This document shows, piece after piece, positions 25,596-35,480 of a stretch of 64,000 bases of DNA. How positions within the stretch are numbered: the stretch's first letter is position 1; every line of letters begins with the position of its first letter. Origin of the DNA: Rubrivivax sp. (GTDB lineage: Bacteria > Pseudomonadota > Gammaproteobacteria > Burkholderiales > Burkholderiaceae_C); assembly GCA_016707445.1 (NCBI GenBank), contig JADJHR010000005.1:496001-560000 (forward strand), in the 5' to 3' direction. The translations under genes were made by a program, and so were the position numbers. Below the pieces are notes generated by a model. The model saw only the letters and a list, made by a program, of their open reading frames with translations, made no database searches and was not told the origin of the DNA.

Positions 25596-26201
25596 TCAGA
25601 TTGAAACCCAGCGGGCCGTCCATTCGCTGCCCCAGGTCCATGCCATCAGCATCAGCCCGGCGGTGGCAAGCAGTGCCAGCCCTGCCGTGATTTGACCCAG
25701 GACCACGGCAACGCCGTCGCGAAAAACCAGACCCACCCCGATGAGCATCATCGCCAGCGTCGGCAGCAAGTTGCCGAAGGGAATCGGCAGCACGACGAGC
25801 ACGGCCATCAGCCCGATCGCCGCAGCGGTTCCTGACCGCCGACCTGGCAATGCGAGGTGACTCATCCTGGCCTTCGCGAATCGTCCAGCCATGGCATAGG
25901 CCGACGCCAGCATGCCCAGCACCCGCTGCGCCCAATGCCGCGGGAGTTCCAGTTCGGCCACCTGCCGGGGAAGGGCTGCACAAGCGTGGCCTCGCCACAT
26001 GGCGACGGCCAGCGCGGCCATCCCCAGCCCGAGCACCGTGCCCACCCCCGGCACGGGCAGCAGGCAAGGCCCAGCCATCAAAAGCAGCAAGCTGCCGTGT
26101 GCCGCAGGCCCGTGGGCCTGCGCGAGGGTGTGCATCGACACGCGCTCATCGGACAGAGCCGCAGCGGTTTGCCTTAGGCGCTGCACGATGGGCGCTGTCA
26201 T
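25596..26201 (-). CDS. exoD: exopolysaccharide synthesis ExoD family protein
   Basis: Membrane protein of 201 aa of the ExoD family. The N-terminal amphipathic segment (VQRLRQTAAALSDERVSMHTLAQAHG) and the LLMAGPCLLPVPGVGTVLG motif are typical, followed by several helices. ExoD affects exopolysaccharide and alkali tolerance in rhizobia; the biochemical role is not settled. ATG 26201 overlaps the antiporter stop as ATGA, which fixes the start. Confidence 0.88.
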   Translation of the reverse strand: MTAPIVQRLRQTAAALSDERVSMHTLAQAHGPAAHGSLLLLMAGPCLLPVPGVGTVLGLGMAALAVAMWRGHACAALPRQVAELELPRHWAQRVLGMLASAYAMAGRFAKARMSHLALPGRRSGTAAAIGLMAVLVVLPIPFGNLLPTLAMMLIGVGLVFRDGVAVVLGQITAGLALLATAGLMLMAWTWGSEWTARWVSI

Positions 26202-27286
26202 GGAAATCCGCTGGCGGTCGCGGGGCGGCGAATCATCACCACGACCAGGGTCACCACGGTCAGCGGCACGACGAAGCCCAGCATCACGCCCGAGAAGGCC
26301 TGCAACGCGTCGTGCTGCTGCGCCGCCAGAATCAGGTAGGTTACGTAGGCCATGTAGTAACCCAGGAAGACGCCGCCTTCCCAGCGCGCGATCTCTCGGC
26401 CGGTCATGAAGACCGGCAAGCAGGCCAGGGCCACCGCCAGCATCACCCAGATGTCGAAGGCCAGCAGCGATGGCGCCATCGCCAGACCCAAGTCGCCCGA
26501 CACCAGCCCCGACAAGCCCAGGCAACCCAGGATGTTGAAGGTGTTGCTGCCCACGACATTGCCCACGGCGATGTCGCGTTCGCCCTTGATGGCGGCCGTG
26601 ATGCTGGTGGCCACCTCGGGCATGCTGGTGCCAGCGGCGACGATCGTCAGGCCGATGACGAGGTCGCTCACGCCCATGGCCTTGGCAAAGTTCACCGAGG
26701 CCTGCACCAGGTAGTCCGAGCCAAACACCAGCGCCACCAGACCCGCAGCGATCAAACCGATCTGTGCCGCCCAGTGGCTGTCCCAGGCACCGGCCTGGGC
26801 GGGCTGGATCTCTTCGGCAAACTCATCCTTCGCAGCCTGCGTCTCGCGTCGCGACTGCACGACCAGGAACACGGTGTAAGCCAGCAGCAGGACGAACAGG
26901 AAACCGCCATCCAGTAAGGACAGCCGGCCATCCAGCGAAAGCGCCAGCAGCAGCAGGCTGGCGCCCAGCATGATCGGCACCTCCTGCCGGATCAGCTGGA
27001 TGTTGACCACCAGCGGCGCGATCAAGGCACTGATGCCCAGGATGAACAGCACGTTGAAGATGTTGCTGCCCACCACGTTGCCGATGGCGATGTCGGTCTT
27101 GCCGTCGAGCACGGCGCCGACGCTCACCGCGACTTCAGGCGCGCTGGTGCCGAGGGCCACGATGGTGAGGCCGACGACGAGCGGGCTGATGCCAAATGAC
27201 ATCGCCAGCTTGGACGCACCGCGCACCAGCGTGTTGGCACCGATCACCAAGAGGATCAGGCCGCCGAGAAACATGAGCATGTTCAT
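26198..27286 (-). CDS. calcium/sodium antiporter (CaCA family)
   Basis: K+-independent Na+/Ca2+ exchanger-like protein of 362 aa with two homologous halves. Each carries the alpha-repeat signature: GTSAPEVAVSVGAVL near residue 47 and AGTSMPEVATSITAAIKG in the second half, each with a downstream GNVVGSN. Ten to eleven helices are expected. It is the first gene of the unit with exoD and the CopD-like gene, and the ATGA junction suggests co-expression for ion homeostasis. Confidence 0.93.
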   Translation of the reverse strand: MNMLMFLGGLILLVIGANTLVRGASKLAMSFGISPLVVGLTIVALGTSAPEVAVSVGAVLDGKTDIAIGNVVGSNIFNVLFILGISALIAPLVVNIQLIRQEVPIMLGASLLLLALSLDGRLSLLDGGFLFVLLLAYTVFLVVQSRRETQAAKDEFAEEIQPAQAGAWDSHWAAQIGLIAAGLVALVFGSDYLVQASVNFAKAMGVSDLVIGLTIVAAGTSMPEVATSITAAIKGERDIAVGNVVGSNTFNILGCLGLSGLVSGDLGLAMAPSLLAFDIWVMLAVALACLPVFMTGREIARWEGGVFLGYYMAYVTYLILAAQQHDALQAFSGVMLGFVVPLTVVTLVVVMIRRPATASGFP

Positions 27287-27407
27287 GGTCGGGAAATGTA
27301 GCTGTTGGTGTCTGCCCGTCCAGGGGCTTTCCGTATCGCGCAGACCTCCCTATGCGGCGACTCCCGTGGCGCCGTCGTGTCGCGCAGGAGAAAGAACGCA
27401 GTTCCCG

Positions 27408-27833
27408 TCACGCGGCCACCTGCCCGGCCGGTCGAGGCCCTGAGGCGCCACCTCGGCGGCGCCACATCGCGATGAGCAGGTGCAGACCCGCCCCCAACAC
27501 GATCAGCAGCGCACTGCCAAGACCCCAGAGGACCCAAGTCGCAACGGTCAGCCCGCCGGCCAACGCCGGAGCGGCCTGAAGCAGGCTCTCGACCGCCGGC
27601 GCCAGACCCGAAAGCAGCGAGGTCAGCGCCTGCGCGAATTCAGGAGGCACCCAAGGCGCCAGCCAGTCCGGAAGACGAAGGCCCGCTGCACCCGAAGCCG
27701 CTTCCGATGCGGCACCCGTCAGCGCGCCTGCATTGGAGACCGCCCACACCGCGGCGGCGTGCATCGCCCACGCCGCCAGCGACCAGAGCGCCAGAAGGCT
27801 GGAAACCAGAAACCAGCTGAGTGCGTAGAGCAT
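27408..27833 (-). CDS. hypothetical membrane protein
   Basis: A protein of 141 aa that I do not recognise. It has an N-terminal hydrophobic helix (LYALSWFLVSSLLALWSLAAWAM), an Ala/Gly/Pro-rich middle with PDWLAPWVPPEFAQALTSLL, and a C-terminal helix pair ending in a basic tail (MWRRRGG). ATG 27833 has AAGAGGA about 8 nt upstream, a good ribosome site. It lies 121 nt downstream of the antiporter start, on the same strand, and probably has its own promoter. Confidence 0.72.
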   Translation of the reverse strand: MLYALSWFLVSSLLALWSLAAWAMHAAAVWAVSNAGALTGAASEAASGAAGLRLPDWLAPWVPPEFAQALTSLLSGLAPAVESLLQAAPALAGGLTVATWVLWGLGSALLIVLGAGLHLLIAMWRRRGGASGPRPAGQVAA

Positions 27834-28005
27834 GTTCGATTCCTCTTGGTGGGTGATGTGGCGGCAAAAGGGAGCGCTCGGCGCCCCGCACGGCACGTGA
27901 TTGGGTCACAGGGGTGTCAGGCCTCAGTCCACCGCTTGTCAATTGATCAGTGCGACGGCGAATCATCGGTGCCAAAGCGATCAGAAAGAATCAGCGATAC
28001 CGTGA

Positions 28006-28362
28006 GTGCAACTTCGGGTTTTCCGATACCTGCTGAAAGAGGAGTTCCAGTTGTTCTGGGAGTACGACTCCCCTGCCTGGGCGGCCAAGTTCCTTGACGC
28101 CTGGTGCAAACGGGCGATGCGTTCGCGCATCGAGCCGGTGAAGAAGTTTGCCGACACCATGCGCTCGCACCGCGCGCTGCTACTCAACTACTTCAGGGCC
28201 AAATAGCAGTTCTCCAGCGGTGTCATCGAGGGTCGGAACAACAAAGCCCAAGTCACACTGAGAAAAGCGTACGGCCATCGGACGTTCAGGATCGCCGAGC
28301 TCTCTCTGTATCACGTGCTCGGCAGGCTTCCAGAGCCAAGACTCGCCAACCGATTCTTCTGA
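28006..28362 (+). pseudogene. ISL3-family transposase, C-terminal remnant
   Basis: The reading frame from about 28006 matches the C-terminal third of ISL3-type transposases: FWEYDSPAWAAKFLDAWCKRAMRSR, a TAG stop at 28204, then in the same frame QFSSGVIEGRNNKAQVTLRKAYG and a terminal PEPRLANRFF before TGA at 28362. The catalytic Glu lies in the SGVIEG segment. The 5' two-thirds is absent (in-frame stop at 28003), and no terminal repeats were found. This is a dead fragment next to the mrp operon. Confidence 0.85.
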
Positions 28363-28410
28363 CAAAGCGGAGTTCTGATCTGCGAAGGAATGAGCAGCCC
28401 CGATTGACCC

Positions 28411-28710
28411 TTACCGGTCATCCCCGCGTTCGCGCTCGCCGGCATCGGCCGCCGCCCGTCCGAGAGCGTGCGACGCCAACGGCAAGGTAGCGAACAGGAT
28501 GGTCACCAACACCAGCAAACGCCAGGTCCAGGCCCAATCCCAGGCCAGCAAGGCTGTACCCAGCGCGAACAGGGTCAAGCTCAGAGTGGCGGCCTTGGTC
28601 GCGGCATGCTGACGGGACAAGGCATCCGGCAAGCGGTACACGCCCAGCGCGGCGATCAGCAGGATCAACAATGCCAGGCCACAGACCAGCCAGCCGACGG
28701 TCGCGGTCAT
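28411..28710 (-). CDS. mrpG: Mrp antiporter subunit G
   Basis: Subunit G of the multisubunit Na+/H+ antiporter, 99 aa with three helices. The LGVYRLPDALSRQHAATKAATLS segment is the family signature. It is the last gene of the operon; its start overlaps the mrpF stop as ATGA. Confidence 0.93.
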   Translation of the reverse strand: MTATVGWLVCGLALLILLIAALGVYRLPDALSRQHAATKAATLSLTLFALGTALLAWDWAWTWRLLVLVTILFATLPLASHALGRAAADAGERERGDDR

Positions 28711-28979
28711 TCTGAGTCGCCTCCCGCACGCAGCTGGATCAGCCGCGCCCAGGCCAGCGTGGCGACGAAACCGACTACCGCAAGACCCATGGCGACATCA
28801 AGAAACACCGTGCGTTGGCTGAGCAGCGCCGCCGTCAGGCTGAGCACGATGGCGATGGCGAACAGCAGATCGAGGCCGATGACCCGGTCGGCGAGGGTCG
28901 GGCCGACCAGCAGCCGATGCAAACCTGGCACGGTGGCCAGGCCGGCGACAACAACGAACAGCATGAACAGCAGGGTCAT
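28707..28979 (-). CDS. mrpF: Mrp antiporter subunit F
   Basis: Subunit F, 90 aa with three helices. GPTLADRVIGLDLL is the typical MrpF motif. It overlaps mrpE upstream and mrpG downstream, each by 4 nt. Confidence 0.93.
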   Translation of the reverse strand: MTLLFMLFVVVAGLATVPGLHRLLVGPTLADRVIGLDLLFAIAIVLSLTAALLSQRTVFLDVAMGLAVVGFVATLAWARLIQLRAGGDSE

Positions 28980-29335
28980 GATGCGGCTCCCGACAAGACC
29001 CGCAGCGGCAGCACGAAGTCGCGTTGGATGGCGGCCAGAGTGGACTCGGTCTGGCTAGCGTCGAGCAGATGCAGACGTATTTCGTGTCGCTCCGTGTCGA
29101 TCTCCAGGCTGGTGGTGCCTGGTGTCAGGGTTGCCAGCGCGCCAAGCAGGCTGGCGGCGCCCGGTCCGAGGTCGCCATAGTCCAGGCGGGCAAAGCCCGG
29201 CTGCACCTGGCCGCGCGGCGCCAGAATCACCCGCGCCGTAGCCCAGCCGGAGAGGGCCAGTTCTTTCAAGAAGTTGGACAGCAAGCGCCGCATGGCCTGA
29301 GGTTGAGTCATCTGTTTTGACATCGGGCTTGTCAT
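28976..29335 (-). CDS. mrpE: Mrp antiporter subunit E, short form
   Basis: Subunit E, 119 aa. The C-terminal two-thirds is clear (FARLDYGDLGP, TLTPGTTSLEID, LHLLDAS, FVLPLRVL). Usual MrpE proteins have about 160 aa with two N-terminal membrane helices before the amphipathic LKELALSGWATARVILAP segment. Here the ATG at 29335, fixed by ATGA overlap with mrpD, gives only a short polar N-terminus, so the N-terminal membrane part is missing. Confidence 0.86.
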   Translation of the reverse strand: MTSPMSKQMTQPQAMRRLLSNFLKELALSGWATARVILAPRGQVQPGFARLDYGDLGPGAASLLGALATLTPGTTSLEIDTERHEIRLHLLDASQTESTLAAIQRDFVLPLRVLSGAAS

Positions 29336-30792
29336 GGCACGCCTCCCGGATTCCAGAACCCGGCTGTAGCCACTTGCGCCAGGTGGATGAACGGTTCCGG
29401 ATACAGCCCCATGACCAGGATCAGGCCGGTCAACAACAACACCGCCGCATAGGCCGGCGGCGGAATCGTCGCGGCGCTCGCGGTCGACGCGGGATGCGCC
29501 TTCCAGAAACCTTCCAGCCAGATCTTGCTCATCGAGTACAGCGTCAGCAGGCCGACGGCCAGCGCGCCGCCGCCCCAGACATAACGTTGCTGTTCGAACG
29601 CTTCCTTCAGCAGCATGAACTTGCCCCAGAAACCGGTGCTGGGCGGCACGCCGACCAGCGAAAAGGCGCTGATCAGGAACAGCACGGCGAGCAGCGGGCG
29701 CGCCGCATACAGGCCGCCGATGCGACGCAGGTCGTAATGGCCGGCGCTGGCGAACATCAGTCCGGCGATGAGGAACAGATTGGCTTTGACCAGGATGTTG
29801 TGGATGGCGAAGTAGGTGGTCCCGGCCGCTGCGGCTGGGCTGGCCAGCGCGATGCCGAGCAGCAGGTAGCCGACCTGGCTGACGATGTGCAGCGCCAGGA
29901 TGCGGCGCACGTCCCAGTGATAGGCGGCGCCCAGCACCCCGACGAACATGGTGAGCAGGGCCAGCCAGCCGAGCGCTTCCAGCCAGAGCTCGGGCACGGC
30001 GAAGACCTGGCCGGTCAGGCGCAGCAACACATAGGCGGCGACCTTGGTCAGCAGCCCACCGACCAGGGCGAGAACAGCTGGCGGCAGCACCGGATAACTG
30101 GCCGGCAACCAGGCGAACAGCGGCAACGCCCCGGCTTTCAGCAACAGCGCCAGCAGCAGCAGACCGAGATAGGGCCGCAGCCCGGCGGCGACTTCCGGCC
30201 ATTGCCCGGCGACTTGCAAGGAGGCGAAATTGAGTTGGCCGCTGGCGGCATAGATCAGCGCCACCGCCATCAACAACAGCAGTGTGCCGACCAGATTCAT
30301 TGCCAGATATTTGAAGGCGGCCTCGTTGCCACGTAAAGATCCACGACTCACCAGCAAGCCCAACGTGGTGATCAGCATCAGTTCGAACCAGACATACAGG
30401 TTGAACAGGTCGGCGGCCAGAAACACCGCCGCGACCGAAGCCAGCAGGCCGAGCATCAGCGGTGTTGCGGTGGCGTCCTGGGCGGCGTTTTTCGAACCAT
30501 CCTGGCCGAGCGAATAAAGCAGCACCACCAGCCCGAGCAGGGCGCTGACCAGGACCAGGGCCGCACTCAGTGTGTCGGCGACCAGTTCGATGCCGTAAGG
30601 CTGTGGCCAGTTGCCCAGCATCAGAGAAAGCCTGCCGCCTTCGGGTAGCCCCGACAACAGCATTCCGGCGGCGACAAGCTGCGCCAGCGCGGCGGCGACG
30701 CCCAGCGCGGGTCGGCCGCGCCCGTCGATTGGTAACAACGCCGTGAGCAAAGCGCCAGCGAGGGGAATCAGGATCGGCAGCAAGAGCAGCAT
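29332..30792 (-). CDS. mrpD: Mrp antiporter subunit D
   Basis: Subunit D, 486 aa, a NuoM/NuoN-like proton-pumping membrane subunit with about 14 helices. Recognisable are the FNLYVWFELMLITTLGLL segment, the KAGALPLFAWLPASYPV motif with its key Lys, and LVGVPPSTGFWGKF. The original start is ATG 30792 (MLLLLPILIPLAG). The frame is open further upstream only because the IS630 element at 30803-31907 happens to have no stop there. The insertion separates mrpD from mrpC, with which it was coupled by a TGATG junction, so expression of D to G may now depend on readthrough or a new promoter. Confidence 0.93.
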   Translation of the reverse strand: MLLLLPILIPLAGALLTALLPIDGRGRPALGVAAALAQLVAAGMLLSGLPEGGRLSLMLGNWPQPYGIELVADTLSAALVLVSALLGLVVLLYSLGQDGSKNAAQDATATPLMLGLLASVAAVFLAADLFNLYVWFELMLITTLGLLVSRGSLRGNEAAFKYLAMNLVGTLLLLMAVALIYAASGQLNFASLQVAGQWPEVAAGLRPYLGLLLLALLLKAGALPLFAWLPASYPVLPPAVLALVGGLLTKVAAYVLLRLTGQVFAVPELWLEALGWLALLTMFVGVLGAAYHWDVRRILALHIVSQVGYLLLGIALASPAAAAGTTYFAIHNILVKANLFLIAGLMFASAGHYDLRRIGGLYAARPLLAVLFLISAFSLVGVPPSTGFWGKFMLLKEAFEQQRYVWGGGALAVGLLTLYSMSKIWLEGFWKAHPASTASAATIPPPAYAAVLLLTGLILVMGLYPEPFIHLAQVATAGFWNPGGVP

Positions 30793-30802
30793 CACGGTTC
30801 TA

Positions 30803-31907
30803 GTCCACTGAACCATTGAAATCGAATGCATTGCCCGCATATCTTGAGGTATGCAAAGAACGATGCTGACGAGTGAACAACGCGCTGAATTGGACGCTGT
30901 GATGCGCAAGCGGCATGGCAATGCGGCGCTCTCGCGTCGAGCGCGTTGCGTGGTGCTTTGGGCAGCTGGGGAGCGCCGGGTCGATATTCGCGAGAAGCTG
31001 GCGTGCAACGATGCGTTCGTCACCAAGTGGACGACCTCGTTCGACTCGCAGGGCTTGGCTGGCCTGGTGTCGTTGCACCCAGGGCGCGCCCAAGGTGCCC
31101 ACGGCCAAGCTGGAGGCTCGGGTGCTGAACCGCACGCTCAAGCACCTGCCCCGGGATGGCTCCACACACTGGAGCAGCCGCAAGCTCGCCAACGAACTCG
31201 GCGACGTATCGTTCTCTGCGGTGCAGCGCATCTGGCGCAAGCACGGGGTGCGCCCGCATCGGCGGGACACCCATCTGGTCTCCAACGATCCAGACTTCGA
31301 GACCAAGGCGGCCGACGTGATCGGGCTGTACCTGGACCCTCCGGCGCACGCGGCCGTGTTCTGCGTGGACGAGAAGACGGCAATCCAGGCGCTTGACCGC
31401 AAGGATCGCATGCTGCCACTGTCGCCGGGGCGCGCCCAAAGCCATGGCTTCGAATACAAGCGCAACGGCACGCTCAGCCTGTTCGCGGCCCTCAACACGA
31501 GCACGGGCCAAGTGCTGGGCAAGACGGCCGCACGACACACCAGCGAGCAGTTCGTCGGCTTCCTCGAAGAGATCGTCGCCACCCAGTCTCCACGGCGCGA
31601 GATCCACGTCATCTGCGACAACGTGAGCAGCCACAAGACGCCCCTCGTGCAAGCGTTCCTGGCAAAGCACCGGCGCGTCCATATGCACTACACGCCGACG
31701 TACTCGTCCTGGCTGAACCAGGTCGAGAACTGGTTCGCCCGCATCCAGCGCGATGTCATTACGCGGGGCATCTTCTCTTCCCTCAAAGACCTCGACAAGA
31801 AGCTCATGCGATACATCCGCCAATACAACAAGAACCCCAAACCGCTCAAATGGAAGTTCGCCGATCCGACTCGTCGCATCACAGCCGATTCTTCCGTTTC
31901 AGTGGAC
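30803..31907 (+). mobile_element. IS630-family insertion sequence
   Basis: A 1105-bp element bounded by inverted ends that share GTCCACTGAA and partly match for about 12 bp more. It is flanked by TA duplications at 30801-30802 and 31908-31909, the target duplication of the IS630 family, in a CTAG context. It carries one transposase gene in two frames. Joining the flanks restores an intact mrpC-mrpD junction (…CTAGAACCGTGATG…), so insertion is recent and precise. Confidence 0.93.
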
Positions 31908-31910
31908 TAG
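30851..31910 (+). CDS. IS630-family transposase in two overlapping frames
   Basis: DDE transposase of about 352 aa if the frames are joined. From ATG 30851 the first frame encodes the helix-turn-helix region (MLTSEQRAELDAVMRKRHG, IREKLACNDAFVTKWTTSF). Near 31083-31093 (GGGCGCGCCCAAGG) the homology moves by +1 into the second frame, which carries the catalytic residues: VDEKTAIQALDR, VICDNVSSHKTP and SSWLNQVENWF. This may be programmed frameshifting, which some IS elements use, or a 1-nt lesion. The stop codon TAG at 31908 is formed by the TA target duplication plus the flanking G, so the element has no stop of its own in this frame. Confidence 0.88.
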
Positions 31911-32297
31911 CAGCGGCGGTTTGATCGGGTCGGTCGCGTCCGGCTCGCTGGCGCGCAAGACGTCGGCGTCCTGGCGGGCATCCTGACGCGCCAGATTGGC
32001 AATCAGCACCAGCGCGAAACACAGCAGCGCGAAGCCGATGACGATGGCGGTCAGGGCCAGCGCCTGCGGCAGCGGATTGGCGGCGGCGGCGGGCAGGATT
32101 TCTGTGCCGGCGGCGATGATCGGCGGCAGCACGGGTGAAGAACCCGATCCCGGCCGCCCGGCCAGAAACACCGTCAGATTGGCCGCGCCGCCCAGCATGG
32201 CGAGGCCGACGACCAGGCGCAGCGTATCGCGCGACAGGATCAGCAGCACGCTGGCGGCAACCAGCACGGACAGGCTCAGGATCAACATAAGGATCAT
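31899..32297 (-). CDS. mrpC: Mrp antiporter subunit C, last codons replaced by IS end
   Basis: Subunit C, 132 aa, a NuoK-like protein with three helices ([25 protein letters not shown] is the family signature) and a polar tail. The IS630 insertion replaces the final two residues: the ancestral end would read LLEP-stop, now it reads LLVH-stop with the stop inside the IS inverted repeat. Function of the product is probably kept. The start overlaps mrpB by ATGA. Confidence 0.92.
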   Translation of the reverse strand: MILMLILSLSVLVAASVLLILSRDTLRLVVGLAMLGGAANLTVFLAGRPGSGSSPVLPPIIAAGTEILPAAAANPLPQALALTAIVIGFALLCFALVLIANLARQDARQDADVLRASEPDATDPIKPPLLVH

Positions 32298-32695
32298 GGC
32301 GTGTCGGCCTCCAGCAGCGGATAGAGATAGCCGGTCAGCGTGCCCCAGACAGCACAGAACACCCCCAGATCGAACAGCAGCACGGTCGACCAGCTACCGG
32401 ACCACAGATGCGTCAGGTAGGGCAGACCTACGAAGACAGCGGGCAGGCCGCTCAACAGTGTCAGGCCGACGCCGACCAGTGCGAGTCGCAACGGCGCCAG
32501 CGGCTGCCGGCGCACTGCCGAGTCGGGACCGAGGAGGATCGCCAGCAAGGCGCTTGCCGCCACCGCCACCAGGCCGCCGATGAAACCGCCGCCGGGCTCG
32601 TTGTGGCCGCGCAGCAGAATCACCAGGGCGATGATCAGCATCGCCCAGTACAGCACCGGGGCTGCGCGTTCGAGCAGAATCGAATGCGGTTTCAT
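32294..32695 (-). CDS. mrpB: Mrp antiporter subunit B
   Basis: Subunit B, 133 aa with four helices. [17 protein letters not shown] is the MnhB domain signature, and the C-terminal [22 protein letters not shown] fits. Both ends overlap neighbours by ATGA. Confidence 0.94.
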   Translation of the reverse strand: MKPHSILLERAAPVLYWAMLIIALVILLRGHNEPGGGFIGGLVAVAASALLAILLGPDSAVRRQPLAPLRLALVGVGLTLLSGLPAVFVGLPYLTHLWSGSWSTVLLFDLGVFCAVWGTLTGYLYPLLEADTP

Positions 32696-34986
32696 GAAGC
32701 TGAATCCATGCGGCGCTTCTGGCGCAGCCCGGCGAGCAAAGGCAACGCCGCCAGCAAGGAGAAGGCGAGGACGGCGATCTCGCCCAAGGTATCGAAGGCG
32801 CGGAAGTCAACGATGATCACGTTGACCACGTTGCGGCCATGCGCCTCGGGCAGGCTGTTGCGGGCGAACCAGGCAGCCAATTCGGCGTTTTCCGGCAGTC
32901 CGGCCAGATGCGCCAGCAGCAAGAAAGTCGCCAGGCCGGCCGCCACGGCAAGCAGGGCGTCGAGAGATTTGCGTGACCTGGGCAACGTTTTCGCCTCCGG
33001 CAAAAACGGCAACACGCTGGCGGCGATGACCACCAGCACGGTCTCGACGGCGAACTGGGTGAACGCCAGATCCGGCGCGCCGGCGAACAGGAACAAGACG
33101 GCCGAGCCATAGCCAACCAGTCCGCTGGCCATCAGGACGGCGATGCGCTGACGCAGGAACAACGACGACACGGCGCCGACGAGGATGAGCAGGCAGGCCA
33201 GCATCCATGCCCAGGCGATCGACGGCCAGGCCAGCAATGTTGGCCAGTCGAAGTCAAGTGCGGCGCTGGACAACATCACCAGACCGGCACCCATGAGCAG
33301 CAGGGCCGCCAGTGTCTGGCGCAGGTAGTGCGACAGGCGACCGGTTTGCAGATGCCGGGTCTGCCACGCGGCCAGACGCGGGATCGCATGCAGCAGGTAG
33401 TCGTAGCTGGCGGCCGGTCCGATACGGTCGAGCCAACGGACCCGGCTCAACCAGCCGTGCAGTCGATCCCAGGCCAGGAACAGCACCAGGCCGATGCTCA
33501 AGGTGATGTTCAGTGCGGTCAGTGTGCCTTCGAAGGTATAGGTGGTAGTGGCCTGCAGAGCGCCAAGACCGGGTGAGATCGACTGCGCCGCGGCGACCAT
33601 GAACGGATCGGCCAGGTTGGGCAGGAATTCGAACTCCAGCGCGATCAGCACCAGCAACAGCGGCGGCAGACGCATCGACCAGGGCACTTCATGCACTTGC
33701 CCGGGCGGCGCTTCCGCTTTTCCCCAAAACACGCGCAGGGCGGCGACGGCAGCCACCGCGACGGCGGTCGCGTTGACCAGTACGGTGGCATAGCTGATCA
33801 AGGCGAACACTTCCGACTCGGCCTTGGCGCTGGCGATCACGTCCTTGGCGACGAAGCCGAGCGACATCGGCAAGCCGGCCATCGACAGGCCGGCCAGCGC
33901 CGCCACGGCGGCGGTCCATGGCATGAAGCGGCGCAGGCCCCTCAGGTGATCGATGTTGCGGGTGCCGGTTGCGTGGTCGATATTGCCGGCAACCATGAAC
34001 AACGGCGCTTTGTAAATGGCATGTGCGAACATGAAGGCCGCCACCGCAAGGCCGGCGCCGGGGCTGGGCAGGCCAACCAGCAGCACCATGGTGCCCAAAG
34101 CTGACAGCGTGGTGAATGCCAGGATGCGCTTCAGATCGCGCTCGCGCAGCGCCAGCACGGCGGCCCAGACAGCGGTGAGGGTGCCGATGCCGACCAGGCT
34201 GAACTCCCACAGCAACAGATCGTTGAAGGCCGGGTCGAGCCGCGCCAGCAGATAGATGCCGAGTTTCACCAGGGTGGCCGAATGCAGATAGGCAGACACT
34301 GGTGTTGGCGCCGACATGGCATTGGGCAACCAGAAGTGGAACGGGAACTGCGCCGATTTGGTGAAGGCACCCAGCATGATCAGCACCAGCGCTGCTGGCA
34401 GGCGCGGATCTGTATGCAGCGCCGGGCCCGCGGCGACGATGCCGGAAAGCGTCCAGGTGCCGGCAATCTGCGCCAGCAAAATCAGGCCGCCCAACAGCGC
34501 CAGACCACCGCCCAGGGTGATCAACAGCGCCTGGCGCGCGGATGCGCGGGCATGCGCATCTTCGTGTTTCCAGCCGACCAGCAGGAAGGAGGTGAGACTG
34601 GTCAGTTCCCAGAACAAGAACAGCAGGATCAGGTTGTCGGCGGTCACCGCGCCGACCATCGCAAGCATGAACAGCAGCAGCATGCCGAACAGCCGTCCGC
34701 GCCGGGGTTCGTGTGCGAGATAACCGCTGGCATAGGTGAAGACCAGGGTGCCGATGCCGGTAATCAGGGCGAGCATCTGCGCCGCCAGGCCATCGACGCG
34801 AAAAGCGGCGGCAAGCCCCAGGCTGGGCGCCCAATCCAGTGTCAACGTCCAGGGCAAGGCGTGCTGGTTGATGCCCCAGACCAGAGCCAGAAATGCAGCC
34901 AACGGCAGCAGCGCAGCCCACAGATAACTTGGGCCGTCGGCCTGCGAATGGGGTTGTGCGTGGCTGTGTGGTTGGTCCGCAATCAT
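32692..34986 (-). CDS. mrpA: Mrp antiporter subunit A
   Basis: Subunit A, 764 aa, the largest membrane subunit. It has a NuoL-like core ([20 protein letters not shown] with the proton-path Glu, [48 protein letters not shown]), then the MrpA C-terminal part ([42 protein letters not shown]) shared with MrpB-type domains. I take ATG 34986; a GTG lies two codons upstream. It is the first gene of mrpABCDEFG, which exchanges cytoplasmic Na+ for protons. Confidence 0.94.
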   Translation of the reverse strand: MIADQPHSHAQPHSQADGPSYLWAALLPLAAFLALVWGINQHALPWTLTLDWAPSLGLAAAFRVDGLAAQMLALITGIGTLVFTYASGYLAHEPRRGRLFGMLLLFMLAMVGAVTADNLILLFLFWELTSLTSFLLVGWKHEDAHARASARQALLITLGGGLALLGGLILLAQIAGTWTLSGIVAAGPALHTDPRLPAALVLIMLGAFTKSAQFPFHFWLPNAMSAPTPVSAYLHSATLVKLGIYLLARLDPAFNDLLLWEFSLVGIGTLTAVWAAVLALRERDLKRILAFTTLSALGTMVLLVGLPSPGAGLAVAAFMFAHAIYKAPLFMVAGNIDHATGTRNIDHLRGLRRFMPWTAAVAALAGLSMAGLPMSLGFVAKDVIASAKAESEVFALISYATVLVNATAVAVAAVAALRVFWGKAEAPPGQVHEVPWSMRLPPLLLVLIALEFEFLPNLADPFMVAAAQSISPGLGALQATTTYTFEGTLTALNITLSIGLVLFLAWDRLHGWLSRVRWLDRIGPAASYDYLLHAIPRLAAWQTRHLQTGRLSHYLRQTLAALLLMGAGLVMLSSAALDFDWPTLLAWPSIAWAWMLACLLILVGAVSSLFLRQRIAVLMASGLVGYGSAVLFLFAGAPDLAFTQFAVETVLVVIAASVLPFLPEAKTLPRSRKSLDALLAVAAGLATFLLLAHLAGLPENAELAAWFARNSLPEAHGRNVVNVIIVDFRAFDTLGEIAVLAFSLLAALPLLAGLRQKRRMDSAS

Positions 34987-35026
34987 GCCCACAGACTCGA
35001 TCCATCACGATGCATGCAGGCGATCG

Positions 35027-35480
35027 TCATGCACTCCTCGGGCTGAAGTTGCTGGTACGTGGTTCTGCTTTGCATCGCGATACCTTACCTCCGGCAAGGT
35101 GTTGCACTTCAAATTTGAGGCCGTCTCTCATATAAAGGGCGCGCAGCATCGCTTCTACCTCGAAGCCAAGCACCAACAACCAGGCAAACGTGGCGATGCC
35201 GACGCCTGCCGCCGCGAGTCCTTGATGACACGAATTCTTTCGTCATGTCGGGTTTCGACGAAATCGCACAAAGCCTCGATGGCGCTGTTCATGACTTTGG
35301 CTAACAGCACCAGCGCGGTGACGACGACGATCAAGACCGAATCCGGCGCTCGCAACCACTGCGGCAGTTAGAACCAGCAAGGAGAAGACCAGCTTCCAGG
35401 TGACGCTGAAGTCATAGATCACGGCTCTGGCCGCCGCAGCGAGAGGACGCCTGCGACCTTCGACACGGCGCGAGCACGGA
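35027..35480 (-). pseudogene. dgkA: diacylglycerol kinase (DgkA family), two frameshifts
   Basis: Three consecutive frames on the − strand together make one DgkA-like protein. Frame 1 (about 35440-35355) reads VIYDFSVTWKLVFSLLVLTAAVV; frame 2 (about 35360-35230) reads LIVVVTALVLLAKVMNSAIEALCDFVETRHDERIRVIKD with the catalytic-region NSAIEA; frame 3 (about 35225-35150) reads AAAGVGIATFAWLLVLGFEVEAM. Small indels at about 35360 and 35222 separate them. DgkA phosphorylates diacylglycerol in the inner membrane. The 5' end overlaps the HPF-like gene, so the start is uncertain. Confidence 0.75.

Noticed and set aside
28006..28362. ISL3 fragment considered as a complete insertion sequence
   Set aside because: No terminal repeats, no 5' half of the transposase, and an internal stop.
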